Origin: Bacteroidales bacterium
GTDB lineage: Bacteria > Bacteroidota > Bacteroidia > Bacteroidales > Tenuifilaceae
DNA: 64,000 nucleotides
Assembly (NCBI GenBank): GCA_013141385.1
Contig: JABFRB010000006.1
Coordinates: forward strand, 62,001 to 126,000
Direction of reading: 5' to 3'
Shown one piece after another: positions 30,947 to 39,453 of this stretch. The notes beneath the pieces are model-generated. The model did no database searches. It saw only the letters and a list, made by a program, of their open reading frames with translations, and was not told the origin of the DNA. The stretch's first letter is position 1. The number at the start of each line of letters is the position of its first letter. Made by a program: the position numbers and the translations under genes.

Positions 30947-33106
30947 ATGAAAACGTATCTTACTAATCAAATCAAAAATGTAGCCCTGCTTGGAAATACC
31001 GGCTCAGGTAAAACACTTCTAGCTGAGTCGATGATGTTTGAAGGTAAAGTTATTGAACGTAAAGGGACTATTGAAGGGAAGAGTACAGTTTCGGACTACT
31101 CTGAAATTGAGCAACAGAACCAACGTTCTATTTTTTCGACTATCCTTTATACCGAATTCCTTGATCATAAACTAAATATAATTGACACTCCAGGTTCCGA
31201 TGACTTTGTTGGTGCAGTTATTTCAGCTATGCGCCCAACAGATACAGTGGTTATGGTAGTAAATTCACAGTATGGTGTTGAGGTTGGAACTGAAATCTTC
31301 AACCGCCATGCAGAACATATGCATAAACCAATGGTTATAGCTGTCAACCAGCTTGATCAGGATAAGGCAAATTTTGATTCAACAGTAGAATCGCTTAAAC
31401 AGAGTTTGGGTAAAAAAGTAGTTTTGGTTCAATACCCTATCAATCCAGGAACTGAGTTCAACGCATTTGTAGATGTGTTGGTAATGAAACTATATAAGTT
31501 TAAAGGAGATACAGGTATTCGCGAAGATCTACCTATTCCAGCAGAGGAAATGGATAGAGCAACAGAATTGCATAATGCACTTGTTGAGGCTGCTGCTGAG
31601 AATGATGAATCCTTAATGGAGAAGTTCTTTGATCAAGGAACTTTATCAGAAGAGGAAATGCGCAAAGGATTAGCAGCAGGTTTAAATAATCGTAATCTAT
31701 TCCCAGTATTTTGTACCTCTGGTAAAAGGAATATCGGTACAAAGAGGTTAATGGACTTCATTATTAATGTTGCTCCAAACCCATCAGAAAGTCCAATGCC
31801 AAAGAATGAAGATAACAAGGAAATAAAATGTGATGCAAGTGCACCAACATCACTTTACTTTTTCAAAACATCTGTTGAGCCACATATTGGAGAGATTAAC
31901 TATTTCAGAGTAATGTCTGGAAAAGTTACCGAAGGTATGGATCTCATTAACAGCAATAATGATTCAAAGGAAAGAATCGCACAGCTTTTTGTTGTGGCAG
32001 GAAAGAACCGAACCAAAGTAACTGAAATGGTTGCTGGTGACATTGGAGCCACAGTTAAACTAAAAAACACCAAAACTAATCACACCCTTGCAGTTTCTGC
32101 TCTTGGCGGTATTAAGTTTGAATCCATGACATTCCCTAATTCAAAATTCCGTACAGCTATAAAGGCTAAAAGCGAATCGGATACTGAGAAAATGGGAGAA
32201 TTACTTAACCGTGCACATCAGGAAGATCCAACTATTATCGTTGAACATTCAAAAGAATTGCGTCAAATAATTCTTTCAGGACAAGGTGAACACCACCTTA
32301 ATATCTTGAAATGGCACTTGACCAACCTTCATAAAATTGAGGTTGAGTTTTTTGCTCCGCGTATTCCTTACCGTGAAACGATAACTAAGATTGCCACTGC
32401 CGATTATCGCCACAAAAAGCAATCAGGTGGTGCTGGTCAATTCGGAGAGGTTCACATGGTTATTGAACCCCACGTAGAGGGTGCTCCTGCTCCTAAACAG
32501 TATAAGATTGGGGGGAAAGAGGTAAATATCAGCGTTAGAGGAACTGATGAAATTAATCTTGACTGGGGTGGAAAACTTATTTTCTACAACTGTATTGTTG
32601 GTGGTGCTATTGATGCACGTTTCCTACCTGCAATACTAAAAGGTATTATGGAGAAGATAGAGCAAGGTCCATTAACAGGTTCTTATGCCCGTGATATCCG
32701 TGTTGCAGTTTACGATGGTAAGATGCACCCAGTTGATTCAAATGAAATTTCATTTAGACTAGCTGGCCGTAATGCTTTTAAGACTGCGTTTAAAGAGGCT
32801 GGTCCAAAAATTATGGAGCCCGTTTATGAGGTTGAAGTTCTTGTTCCTGCTGATAGAATGGGTGATGTTATGAGTGACCTACAAAACCGCCGTGCAATTA
32901 TTATGGGTATGGGAAGCGAGAAGGGTTTTGAGATTATCAATGCACGTGTACCACTTGCTGAGATGAATAAGTACTCTACTTCCTTATCATCATTAACTAG
33001 CGGTCGTGCAACATATAACATGAAATTTGCTGCATACGAACAAGTTCCATCCGATGTTCAGGAGAAACTGCTTAAGGCTTACGAAGCAGAACAGGAAGAG
33101 GAATAG
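30947..33106 (+). CDS. EF-G paralogue with altered GTPase motifs (EF-G2-like)
   Basis: A 719-residue protein aligned with EF-G over all five domains, including a domain-III/IV signature (GQGEHHLNILKWHL; HKKQSGGAGQFGEVHMVIEP) and DRMGDVMSDLQNRRAIIMGM. The P-loop GNTGSGKT is intact, but switch I lacks RGITI, the G3 motif reads DTPGSDDF with Ser84 where the GTPase-activating His should be, and G4 is NQLD (134-137) instead of NKxD. This points to weak or absent GTP hydrolysis. Gut Bacteroides carry an EF-G2 reported to support translation without GTPase activity during starvation; orthology is inference. A terminator follows. Confidence 0.88.
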   Translation: MKTYLTNQIKNVALLGNTGSGKTLLAESMMFEGKVIERKGTIEGKSTVSDYSEIEQQNQRSIFSTILYTEFLDHKLNIIDTPGSDDFVGAVISAMRPTDTVVMVVNSQYGVEVGTEIFNRHAEHMHKPMVIAVNQLDQDKANFDSTVESLKQSLGKKVVLVQYPINPGTEFNAFVDVLVMKLYKFKGDTGIREDLPIPAEEMDRATELHNALVEAAAENDESLMEKFFDQGTLSEEEMRKGLAAGLNNRNLFPVFCTSGKRNIGTKRLMDFIINVAPNPSESPMPKNEDNKEIKCDASAPTSLYFFKTSVEPHIGEINYFRVMSGKVTEGMDLINSNNDSKERIAQLFVVAGKNRTKVTEMVAGDIGATVKLKNTKTNHTLAVSALGGIKFESMTFPNSKFRTAIKAKSESDTEKMGELLNRAHQEDPTIIVEHSKELRQIILSGQGEHHLNILKWHLTNLHKIEVEFFAPRIPYRETITKIATADYRHKKQSGGAGQFGEVHMVIEPHVEGAPAPKQYKIGGKEVNISVRGTDEINLDWGGKLIFYNCIVGGAIDARFLPAILKGIMEKIEQGPLTGSYARDIRVAVYDGKMHPVDSNEISFRLAGRNAFKTAFKEAGPKIMEPVYEVEVLVPADRMGDVMSDLQNRRAIIMGMGSEKGFEIINARVPLAEMNKYSTSLSSLTSGRATYNMKFAAYEQVPSDVQEKLLKAYEAEQEEE

Positions 33107-33146
33107 AGTATACCCTAAACCAAATCAATATATTTTACAAGAAGAG

Positions 33147-33176
33147 AGGGCGCCGAGAGGTGCCCTTTGTTTTTTT
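33147..33176 (+). terminator. Terminator after the EF-G paralogue
   Basis: Stem AGGGCGCC/GGTGCCCT (one G-T wobble), loop GAGA, followed by TTGTTTTTTT. It is 40 bases after the stop codon. Confidence 0.85.
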
Positions 33177-33210
33177 ATACATGCTGAATAATAACTCTAC
33201 TACATTAGTA

Positions 33211-33240
33211 TTGTTTTAATCTTAAAACTACATATTTTTG
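33211..33240 (+). promoter_or_regulatory. Promoter of the cyclophilin gene
   Basis: TTG, 19 bases, TATTTTTG: an exact Bacteroidetes promoter ending 25 bases before the ATG. Confidence 0.7.
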
Positions 33241-33265
33241 CAATTCAAATAACACTAAAATCAGA

Positions 33266-33724
33266 ATGAAATCAGCAGAAATACACACCACCAAAGGTGT
33301 AATGAAGTTAAACTTCTACGAGGAGGATGCACCAAAAACAGTTGCAAACTTCGTTAAATTAGCCAAAGAAGGTTATTATGATGGGTTAGCATTCCACAGG
33401 GTGATACCAAACTTTGTTATTCAGGGAGGGTGTCCTTTTTCAAAGGATATGAGCAACCCACGCGTTGGGACTGGTGGCCCAGGATATAAAATCGACTGCG
33501 AACTAACCGGAGGAAATCAGTACCACGATCGTGGTGTGCTATCAATGGCACATGCAGGGAGAAATACTGGAGGATCACAGTTTTTCGTTTGTCATGGTCG
33601 TCAAAACACCCAACATTTAGACAGGCAACATACCTGTTTCGGTAAGGTTTATGAAGGACTCGATGTTATCGATGCCATTGTTGCTGGTGATAAAATTGAG
33701 AAAATTATTATCAACGAGGAATAA
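33266..33724 (+). CDS. Cyclophilin-type peptidyl-prolyl cis-trans isomerase
   Basis: A 152-residue single-domain cyclophilin without signal peptide, so cytoplasmic. It has YYDGLAFHRVIPNFVIQGG with the catalytic Arg, GVLSMAHAGRNTGGSQFFVC and HLDRQHTCFGKVYEGLDVID. It catalyses proline isomerisation during folding. It has its own promoter and a terminator downstream. Confidence 0.95.
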   Translation: MKSAEIHTTKGVMKLNFYEEDAPKTVANFVKLAKEGYYDGLAFHRVIPNFVIQGGCPFSKDMSNPRVGTGGPGYKIDCELTGGNQYHDRGVLSMAHAGRNTGGSQFFVCHGRQNTQHLDRQHTCFGKVYEGLDVIDAIVAGDKIEKIIINEE

Positions 33725-33746
33725 ATAATTGCATTTTCAAATTAAC

Positions 33747-33776
33747 GAGACGGGCTTTTACCCGTCTCAATTTATT
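33747..33776 (+). terminator. Terminator after the cyclophilin gene
   Basis: Perfect eight-base stem GAGACGGG/CCCGTCTC with a six-base loop, followed by AATTTATTT. It is 22 bases after the stop. Confidence 0.75.
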
Positions 33777-33781
33777 TACAG

Positions 33782-33858
33782 TCAGTTCGATGTAAAATGT
33801 CATGCTGAGCGAAGCGAAGTATCTATAAAACAGATGCTTCACTCCGTTCAGCATGACA
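33782..33858. repeat. Interspersed palindromic repeat, copy 1 (HAERSE-type hairpin)
   Basis: A 27-base arm starting TGTCATGCTGAGCGAAGCGA pairs with the arm AGATGCTTCACTCCGTTCAG plus GCATGACA seven bases later. The four differences between the arms are all transitions, so the RNA hairpin is kept by G-U pairs. It is preceded by TCAGTTCGATGTAA, shared with the second copy. The sequence class is widespread in bacterial intergenic DNA and translates as HAERSE. Confidence 0.8.
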
Positions 33859-33929
33859 CAGCAACAATCTGTTGCTATGTTAAAATCAAGATGTTATACT
33901 TAGACCGAATTCACGTTATTTCGTAGACT

Positions 33930-34289
33930 ATGAATCGTAAAATATTCAATTTCTTAGTTATCTGTGTAACTATACTACTTGTGAACCTGCTTACAACGTT
34001 TGTTACTGATTATTTCATGACCTATAAAAACCATACAAACTATCTTAAGTTTACTGCAATTGGTATGGTGGCAATAGTTTTGGTATTATACCCAGCATTT
34101 GAGTATATTAATAGATTAGTAGAAAGATTTACAACTAGTTTTCTTAAAAAGGGAAAGAATTTTTTTGGACGTACACTTGGTGTATACATTGCTTTTTGCA
34201 TTATAATATTTATACTTTATTGCATATATGCTCGAATTTGGTTTCATTTAAATGTTATTGAAATCATTTTCAATAGAATAGTAGGATAA
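33930..34289 (+). CDS. Small membrane protein of unknown function
   Basis: A 119-residue protein with three hydrophobic helices (about 6-30, 42-60 and 82-106) joined by basic loops (FLKKGKNFFGR). I recognise no family. It begins 72 bases after the palindromic repeat and has no tight neighbour. Codon use looks like that of nearby genes, so it is probably real. Confidence 0.6.
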   Translation: MNRKIFNFLVICVTILLVNLLTTFVTDYFMTYKNHTNYLKFTAIGMVAIVLVLYPAFEYINRLVERFTTSFLKKGKNFFGRTLGVYIAFCIIIFILYCIYARIWFHLNVIEIIFNRIVG

Positions 34290-34384
34290 TTTAATTATCA
34301 TTGAAACATCTCTAAAACTATCCTTTTTCATTTTCCAAAAAGCAACCTTATATACAAGTTTTTCATCTTTAGTAAAAAAACAAG

Positions 34385-34840
34385 ATGATGAGAAAAACAG
34401 TTTATTTTCTAGTTTTATTTTTCGTTATATGCTTTGGAACAACAAATTGCATTAAAACGGATAATAATTATTTGGATGTATCAAGTTTTGACAAACTAAG
34501 GCTTGACACCATTGTTTTCACCCATTCAATGAAGGGTTGGGAACTTTACAGCTGGCAGGTTGGCTCGAATTGGAAATACTCGTTAATGGTAGGAACTAAC
34601 TCACTAAAGACCTATTCGAGTATTATCAATAATCATATAAGCGTCACAGGAGAGGATTCTATAAAGGTATTATTGAGTAGACTACCAAACGAAGAAGAGG
34701 TTTTTTGGATAGGTAAGAAATGGATAGCAGATATTATGCAAATAAATTTTGGTGAAATACAATTACCTCCAAGATATGTTCAAATTGATATTAAAGAGTT
34801 CTGTGATAATCATAATTTAAAGTTGACTATCATAGAATAG
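34385..34840 (+). CDS. Hypothetical secreted or lipid-anchored protein
   Basis: A 151-residue protein with an N-terminal signal sequence (hydrophobic 5-18) ending in FGTTNC, a poor lipobox with Cys22. The rest is soluble and mixed alpha/beta, with many aromatic residues (GWELYSWQVGSNWKYSLMVG). No family recognised. It is convergent with the T9SS cargo gene, stops only five bases apart, with no terminator between them. Confidence 0.6.
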   Translation: MMRKTVYFLVLFFVICFGTTNCIKTDNNYLDVSSFDKLRLDTIVFTHSMKGWELYSWQVGSNWKYSLMVGTNSLKTYSSIINNHISVTGEDSIKVLLSRLPNEEEVFWIGKKWIADIMQINFGEIQLPPRYVQIDIKEFCDNHNLKLTIIE

Positions 34841-34845
34841 CATTA

Positions 34846-36258
34846 TCATTTACCCCTTAGCAGGTATAGAAAGCCTTTATATTTGCCTCCCCTGAACACT
34901 TTTTTATCCCAACCAACTGCTTCTATAATATAGTAGTAAACCCCATCGGGGGCATCGGCTTTATTCCCATTTATCTGACCATTCCATCCCTCCCATGTTT
35001 TTGGGTTTCCTGAATATTTGTAAACAAGCGTTCCTCCTTTACTGAAAATAAAAATATTAAACGTTTTTATTGAGCTTATATTTACAACTGGTTCTTTGAG
35101 TTTAAAAAAATCATTTACACCATCGCCATTCGGTGAAAAAACGTTTGGAATAGCATCCGATTTTATTGTAGACGTATCAACCTGAGCAAATAAAGTCATT
35201 GTATCCCTACAACCAGTACTAACTTTTACTGCAATATGCTCAATAGGATATTTCCCGGGTATCATCTTTTCGGGAGTTGGGTAAGCATCAATTCGTTCAG
35301 TAAACAATAAACTATCGCGCCAAACAATGCTATCGCCACCGTGTTTAAAGAGTTTTTCATCGTTTAAAATACGCCAGTAAATTGAATCGGAATTTATCGA
35401 TTTGCTTTCCAACTTCATTTTTAAAGGTGCTTCTCCCTCTGGTTCTGTGCCACCATCCTTCCAAGCTCCATCAACTTCAGTGAAAACTGAAAAATCTGCC
35501 TTAGGTGCTTTTCCAATTAGAATAGATGTTTCATAAGTAAGAATCCTTCCAAAGGGATTTGAAATCCGAATATCATACTTAGAATCGTAAAGTGGTGCAG
35601 TATTCTGTATCAACAAAAATAAGGTTGACGAGGAAGTAAAGGTTACTAGAGAATTACTTGCATGCCAAATAATGTTTTTGAAGTAATCAGTCCCCAACTT
35701 ATTAATCTCGGGATGAACGGGTGTTTTAGATAAATCCCAATAGGTGAAATAATCGTAAGCAATAGCGTATTTGCTCGGTTGTAATTTTGTATCCAAAGAT
35801 AGAAATGTACAATTATTGTCTATTTCGATATTGCTAATAATCACATCATCAATCATTACCCAACATGTATATACCTCGGTGACATTATCGGAGATTCTAG
35901 TAATCGATACCCTATAACCACCCCTGCTAAGGTTTGTAAGATTGGATTCCGTAACACCATTTTCAGTGGCAAATTGCACGAATGGATTAACCACATTGGG
36001 GTTAGCCTCATCAAATTTATACCATATAAAGTTTGAATTTGCGCCATTTGAGAATTTCGCTTTTAATGATCCTTTTTTAGGAGATGCAATAGATGAAAAG
36101 AAAACGTATACAGAATCCTGTTTTGCATTATTCGCAAGGTATTGTGTTAAACCCGCCCAATCTCTTACTGGCGAGTTAAGTTGAGCAGTAGAAATATTTG
36201 AAATGATTAGCAAAAATGCTAGTATTTGTATGCTAAATAGGGTTTTATTTTTTTTCAT
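34846..36258 (-). CDS. Secreted protein with T9SS type-B (gliding motility-associated) sorting domain
   Basis: A 470-residue protein with a signal peptide (about 1-25, cleaved near STAQL), an unrecognised exported body, and a C-terminal CHU_C/gliding-motility-associated domain (about 370-470): IPNVFSPNGDGVNDFFKLKE, FNIFIFSKGGTLVYKY, WNGQINGNKADAPDGVYYYI. This domain directs export by the Bacteroidetes type IX secretion system and surface attachment. The body shows Ig/PKD-like beta segments (KADFSVFTEV, GEAPLKMKLESKS). Ligand or surface role unknown. It implies a T9SS elsewhere in the genome. Confidence 0.88.
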   Translation of the reverse strand: MKKNKTLFSIQILAFLLIISNISTAQLNSPVRDWAGLTQYLANNAKQDSVYVFFSSIASPKKGSLKAKFSNGANSNFIWYKFDEANPNVVNPFVQFATENGVTESNLTNLSRGGYRVSITRISDNVTEVYTCWVMIDDVIISNIEIDNNCTFLSLDTKLQPSKYAIAYDYFTYWDLSKTPVHPEINKLGTDYFKNIIWHASNSLVTFTSSSTLFLLIQNTAPLYDSKYDIRISNPFGRILTYETSILIGKAPKADFSVFTEVDGAWKDGGTEPEGEAPLKMKLESKSINSDSIYWRILNDEKLFKHGGDSIVWRDSLLFTERIDAYPTPEKMIPGKYPIEHIAVKVSTGCRDTMTLFAQVDTSTIKSDAIPNVFSPNGDGVNDFFKLKEPVVNISSIKTFNIFIFSKGGTLVYKYSGNPKTWEGWNGQINGNKADAPDGVYYYIIEAVGWDKKVFRGGKYKGFLYLLRGK

Positions 36259-36471
36259 TCCTGTAAATCAAATAAGACACAATATTAACAAATAAATGTG
36301 AATTAGAAGTTGTTGGATGAACGTTGCTTGTTTATTGTAATCAGCAAAAAATATCATTCGTCATTACATAATCTCAATTCCTCTTTTAACTCCTAGCAAT
36401 TGTAATAAACACTATTAAACCTCGATTATTGTAGGCAGCTAAAATAATGTTAACAACAAATTATCTCATTG

Positions 36472-36503
36472 TTTGCTATAACGAATAGCTGCTTGTACAT
36501 TTG
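36472..36503 (+). promoter_or_regulatory. Promoter of the UvrD-like helicase
   Basis: TTTG, 20 bases, TACATTTG: an exact match. The -7 box ends 33 bases before the GTG start. It overlaps an upstream in-frame TTG, which therefore cannot be in the main transcript and is ruled out as start. Confidence 0.7.
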
Positions 36504-36536
36504 TTGGCTTATAAAAATAACGAAAGGGTATATATA

Positions 36537-38861
36537 GTGCAATTCCTTGATGAATTAAGTGATGTGCAGCGAGAGGCGGTTATGACTACCGAAGGGCCGA
36601 GCCTTATTATTGCCGGAGCGGGATCTGGGAAGACTAGAGTTCTCACATTTAGAATTGCAAATTTACTCACACAGGGTGCTCCTCCGTGGTCAATCCTTGC
36701 ATTGACCTTTACCAATAAGGCAGCCAGAGAGATGAAGGAACGCATTGCCAAGATTGTTGGCGAAAGCACTGCTTCTCAGCTTTGGATGGGAACTTTTCAC
36801 TCAATGTTTCTAAAGATATTGAAGTATGAGGCAGATAAATTGGGCTATTCAAAAACCTTCTCAATTTACGATACAACCGATTCGAAAAATCTTGTTAGCT
36901 CAATAATAAAGGAGTTAAATCTTGATACTCAGATTTATAAAAACGGAGAGGTTTTTAGTAGGATTTCATCAGCTAAGAATAACCTAATTACTCCACAAGC
37001 ATACGCTTCGAACACCAATCTAGTTGCTTTTGATAGACAAAATCGCAAACCCGAAATTGCCCGAATTTATGCACTTTATGCACAACGATGCTTCAAGGCA
37101 TCGGCTATGGACTTTGACGATTTACTGCTTAACACGAATATACTTTTTCGAGATTTTCCAGATGTATTGGCAAAGTATCAACAAAAATTTAAGTTTATTC
37201 TTGTTGATGAGTATCAAGATACCAACTACTCACAATATTTAATTGTAAAGAAACTAGCTTCGCAGCATAATAATGTTTGCGTTGTTGGTGATGATGCTCA
37301 AAGTATTTACTCATTTAGAGGTGCTAAAATTGAAAATATCCTTAATTTTAGAAACGACTACCCTAGCTACAAGTTTTTTAAGCTAGAGGAAAATTATCGA
37401 TCCACACAGAATATTGTAAATGCTGCAAACAGTATAATTTCAAAAAATAGTCGGCAGATTAAAAAGGTATCCTTTTCCTCAAAAGAGGAAGGCGATAAGA
37501 TTAAAGTTTTAAAAGCCTTTACCGATCAAGAGGAGGGTTATATAGTTGCCTCGGAGATATTGAATATTCAATATCGCGAGCATGCTCCTAGCAAGGACTT
37601 TGCTATTCTATATCGCACCAATGCTCAATCGAGAATATTTGAGGAGGCATTGCGGAAACGCAATATTCCCTATAGGGTTTATGGAAGTTTATCATTTTAC
37701 CAACGAAAGGAAGTAAAGGATATCCTAGCTTATTACCGCTTATCAATAAACCCCAGCGATGATGAGGCTTTAAAAAGGATTATCAACTACCCCACCCGGG
37801 GTATAGGCAATACAACAATGGAGCATATTGCCGAGGTGGCCAATGCTAAAAATCAAAGTATCTGGGTAACGTTAGAGCAGATTGATAGTGATAATGCTGG
37901 TCTCAAGTCTGGGGCAATAAAAAAATTGAAAGATTTTATTGGCATGATGCGCCAATTCCAAAGTTCCGTTTTTAATGTAGATGCATATGAATCTGCATAT
38001 GCAATTGCAATGGGAACCGGAACAATTCGTGATTTGAAGGAGGATAAATCATTTGAAGGAATTGCTCGTTTTCAGAATATAGAGGAACTATTGAACAGTA
38101 TCAAAGAGTTTACTGAGAGCCAGAAGAAGGAAGGGGTGACTGATATAATTACTCTTGCTGATTACATGGAAAATGTATCACTTCTCACCGATGCTGATAC
38201 TCAAAAGCCCGAGGATAGAGATAAAGTAACCGTTATGACTATCCACTCGGCAAAGGGTCTTGAATTTAATTACGTATTTCTAACAGGGGTTGAAGAGGAT
38301 CTATTCCCATCCAAAATGACTGTTTCAACTCCCGATGAACTTGAAGAAGAGCGAAGATTATTTTATGTAGCTATTACACGTGCCGCAAAAAAAGCAACCA
38401 TTTCATACGCCCAAACACGCTATAAATGGGGTAATTTGACGCATTGCGTACCAAGCCGTTTTATCAGTGAGATTGATCCTGAATGGGTTGATATGCCAGG
38501 AGATATTAATGCTCCTGCGGAAACGTCTAATTCAATGACATCTGCTAAAAATCCTCGTTTTGGGTCTAACCAAAAATCAGGGTTAAATATTACACCTATT
38601 CCACAAAGCGAGAAAAGAGATCAGAATAGCGGAGGGCTATACCGAAATCCTTCTATCAACAAAAGAGACGATGATGCAGGTGATACTTGCGATCCTTCGA
38701 GCATTGTAACCGGGGTACAGGTATCTCATGAGAGATTTGGTAATGGTAAAGTTATTAATGTTGAAGGTGAAGGTCAGAATCGTAAAGCAACGGTTTTCTT
38801 TCAATCTGCAGGTCAAAAGCAACTGCTTCTGAAATTTGCACGGCTGAAAATTATTGGATAA
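36537..38861 (+). CDS. pcrA: UvrD/PcrA-family ATP-dependent DNA helicase
   Basis: A 774-residue SF1A 3-prime to 5-prime helicase. Motifs in order: Q-motif SDVQREAVMTTEG, Walker A IAGAGSGKTRVLTFR, Ia TFTNKAAREMKER, Walker B LVDEYQDTNYSQY, III VVGDDAQSIYSFRGA, IV-VI including TIHSAKGLEFNYVFLTGVEE and EERRLFYVAITRA. The C-terminal end (VSHERFGNGKVINVEGEGQN) is the Tudor-like domain that binds RNA polymerase in PcrA. It works in nucleotide-excision and replication-fork repair. GTG start chosen from the family N-terminus MQFLDELSDVQ, an AAAGGG purine run upstream, and the promoter position. Confidence 0.94.
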   Translation: MQFLDELSDVQREAVMTTEGPSLIIAGAGSGKTRVLTFRIANLLTQGAPPWSILALTFTNKAAREMKERIAKIVGESTASQLWMGTFHSMFLKILKYEADKLGYSKTFSIYDTTDSKNLVSSIIKELNLDTQIYKNGEVFSRISSAKNNLITPQAYASNTNLVAFDRQNRKPEIARIYALYAQRCFKASAMDFDDLLLNTNILFRDFPDVLAKYQQKFKFILVDEYQDTNYSQYLIVKKLASQHNNVCVVGDDAQSIYSFRGAKIENILNFRNDYPSYKFFKLEENYRSTQNIVNAANSIISKNSRQIKKVSFSSKEEGDKIKVLKAFTDQEEGYIVASEILNIQYREHAPSKDFAILYRTNAQSRIFEEALRKRNIPYRVYGSLSFYQRKEVKDILAYYRLSINPSDDEALKRIINYPTRGIGNTTMEHIAEVANAKNQSIWVTLEQIDSDNAGLKSGAIKKLKDFIGMMRQFQSSVFNVDAYESAYAIAMGTGTIRDLKEDKSFEGIARFQNIEELLNSIKEFTESQKKEGVTDIITLADYMENVSLLTDADTQKPEDRDKVTVMTIHSAKGLEFNYVFLTGVEEDLFPSKMTVSTPDELEEERRLFYVAITRAAKKATISYAQTRYKWGNLTHCVPSRFISEIDPEWVDMPGDINAPAETSNSMTSAKNPRFGSNQKSGLNITPIPQSEKRDQNSGGLYRNPSINKRDDDAGDTCDPSSIVTGVQVSHERFGNGKVINVEGEGQNRKATVFFQSAGQKQLLLKFARLKIIG

Positions 38862-39033
38862 TCTGCGTGTCTAAATTTTACAAAAGACCTGTTTTTATGA
38901 TGTGGATTTTCAATATTTTTAGTAAAAGTAAATGGTTAATATATTTTGCCCAATAATCTGAGAATAGTTGAGTTTGGGTAATAAAACTATTCAGCAAAAT
39001 AAGGTTTTAGACCATGTGCTTTTTTGATTTGAC

Positions 39034-39067
39034 AACCTGCGTGGTAAAACCTTACAGGTTTTTTTTC
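39034..39067 (+). terminator. Possible terminator downstream of the helicase gene
   Basis: Six-base stem AACCTG/CAGGTT with a long loop followed by eight T. It lies 170 bases after the helicase stop and overlaps the end of the convergent response-regulator gene, so the assignment is weak. Confidence 0.3.
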
Positions 39068-39441
39068 TGAATTAAACTTTCAACCGAATTTATAGATTCT
39101 TCAATTTCATTCACATTAAACGGTTTGCAATAATACTTATGGATAATTTTAGTGTTTAATATTTCTTCTATCTCGGGTGAGATATCAAAACCAGTTAAAA
39201 TATAAAAAATAACTTGAGGAAATTCTGTTTTTGCTTTTTTAGCAAACTCAACGCCATCCATACCAGGCATTTTCATATCGCTTATAACAATATCGATCTC
39301 AGGATGTGCCCGAAGTAGTTCTAATCCTTCAATGCCTGACAAACAAGTTATTACGTTATATTTTTTTTGAAAGTTTATTCTAAACAGTAATAAATTTGTT
39401 TGCTCATCGTCTACGTAAAGGATTGTTTTCTTTTCATCCAT
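39052..39441 (-). CDS. Single-domain response regulator
   Basis: A 129-residue CheY-like receiver without output domain. Acidic pocket DD at residues 11-12, phospho-acceptor Asp55 in VISDMKMPGMDG, Thr in FYILTGFD and Lys in YYCKPFNVNE. It lies 12 bases after the PAS histidine kinase on the same strand, so the two are probably a pair, with phosphorylation relayed onward or acting by protein contact. Confidence 0.9.
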   Translation of the reverse strand: MDEKKTILYVDDEQTNLLLFRINFQKKYNVITCLSGIEGLELLRAHPEIDIVISDMKMPGMDGVEFAKKAKTEFPQVIFYILTGFDISPEIEEILNTKIIHKYYCKPFNVNEIEESINSVESLIQKKNL

Positions 39442-39453
39442 AATTATATGGTT

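Noticed and set aside
33729-33926. A 65-codon plus-strand frame after the cyclophilin gene.
   Set aside because: It runs through the terminator hairpin and the palindromic repeat; its CHAERSEVS segment is the translation of the repeat, not a protein.
36501-36536. Upstream TTG start for the helicase.
   Set aside because: It overlaps the -7 box of the promoter, and the family N-terminus begins at the GTG at 36537.
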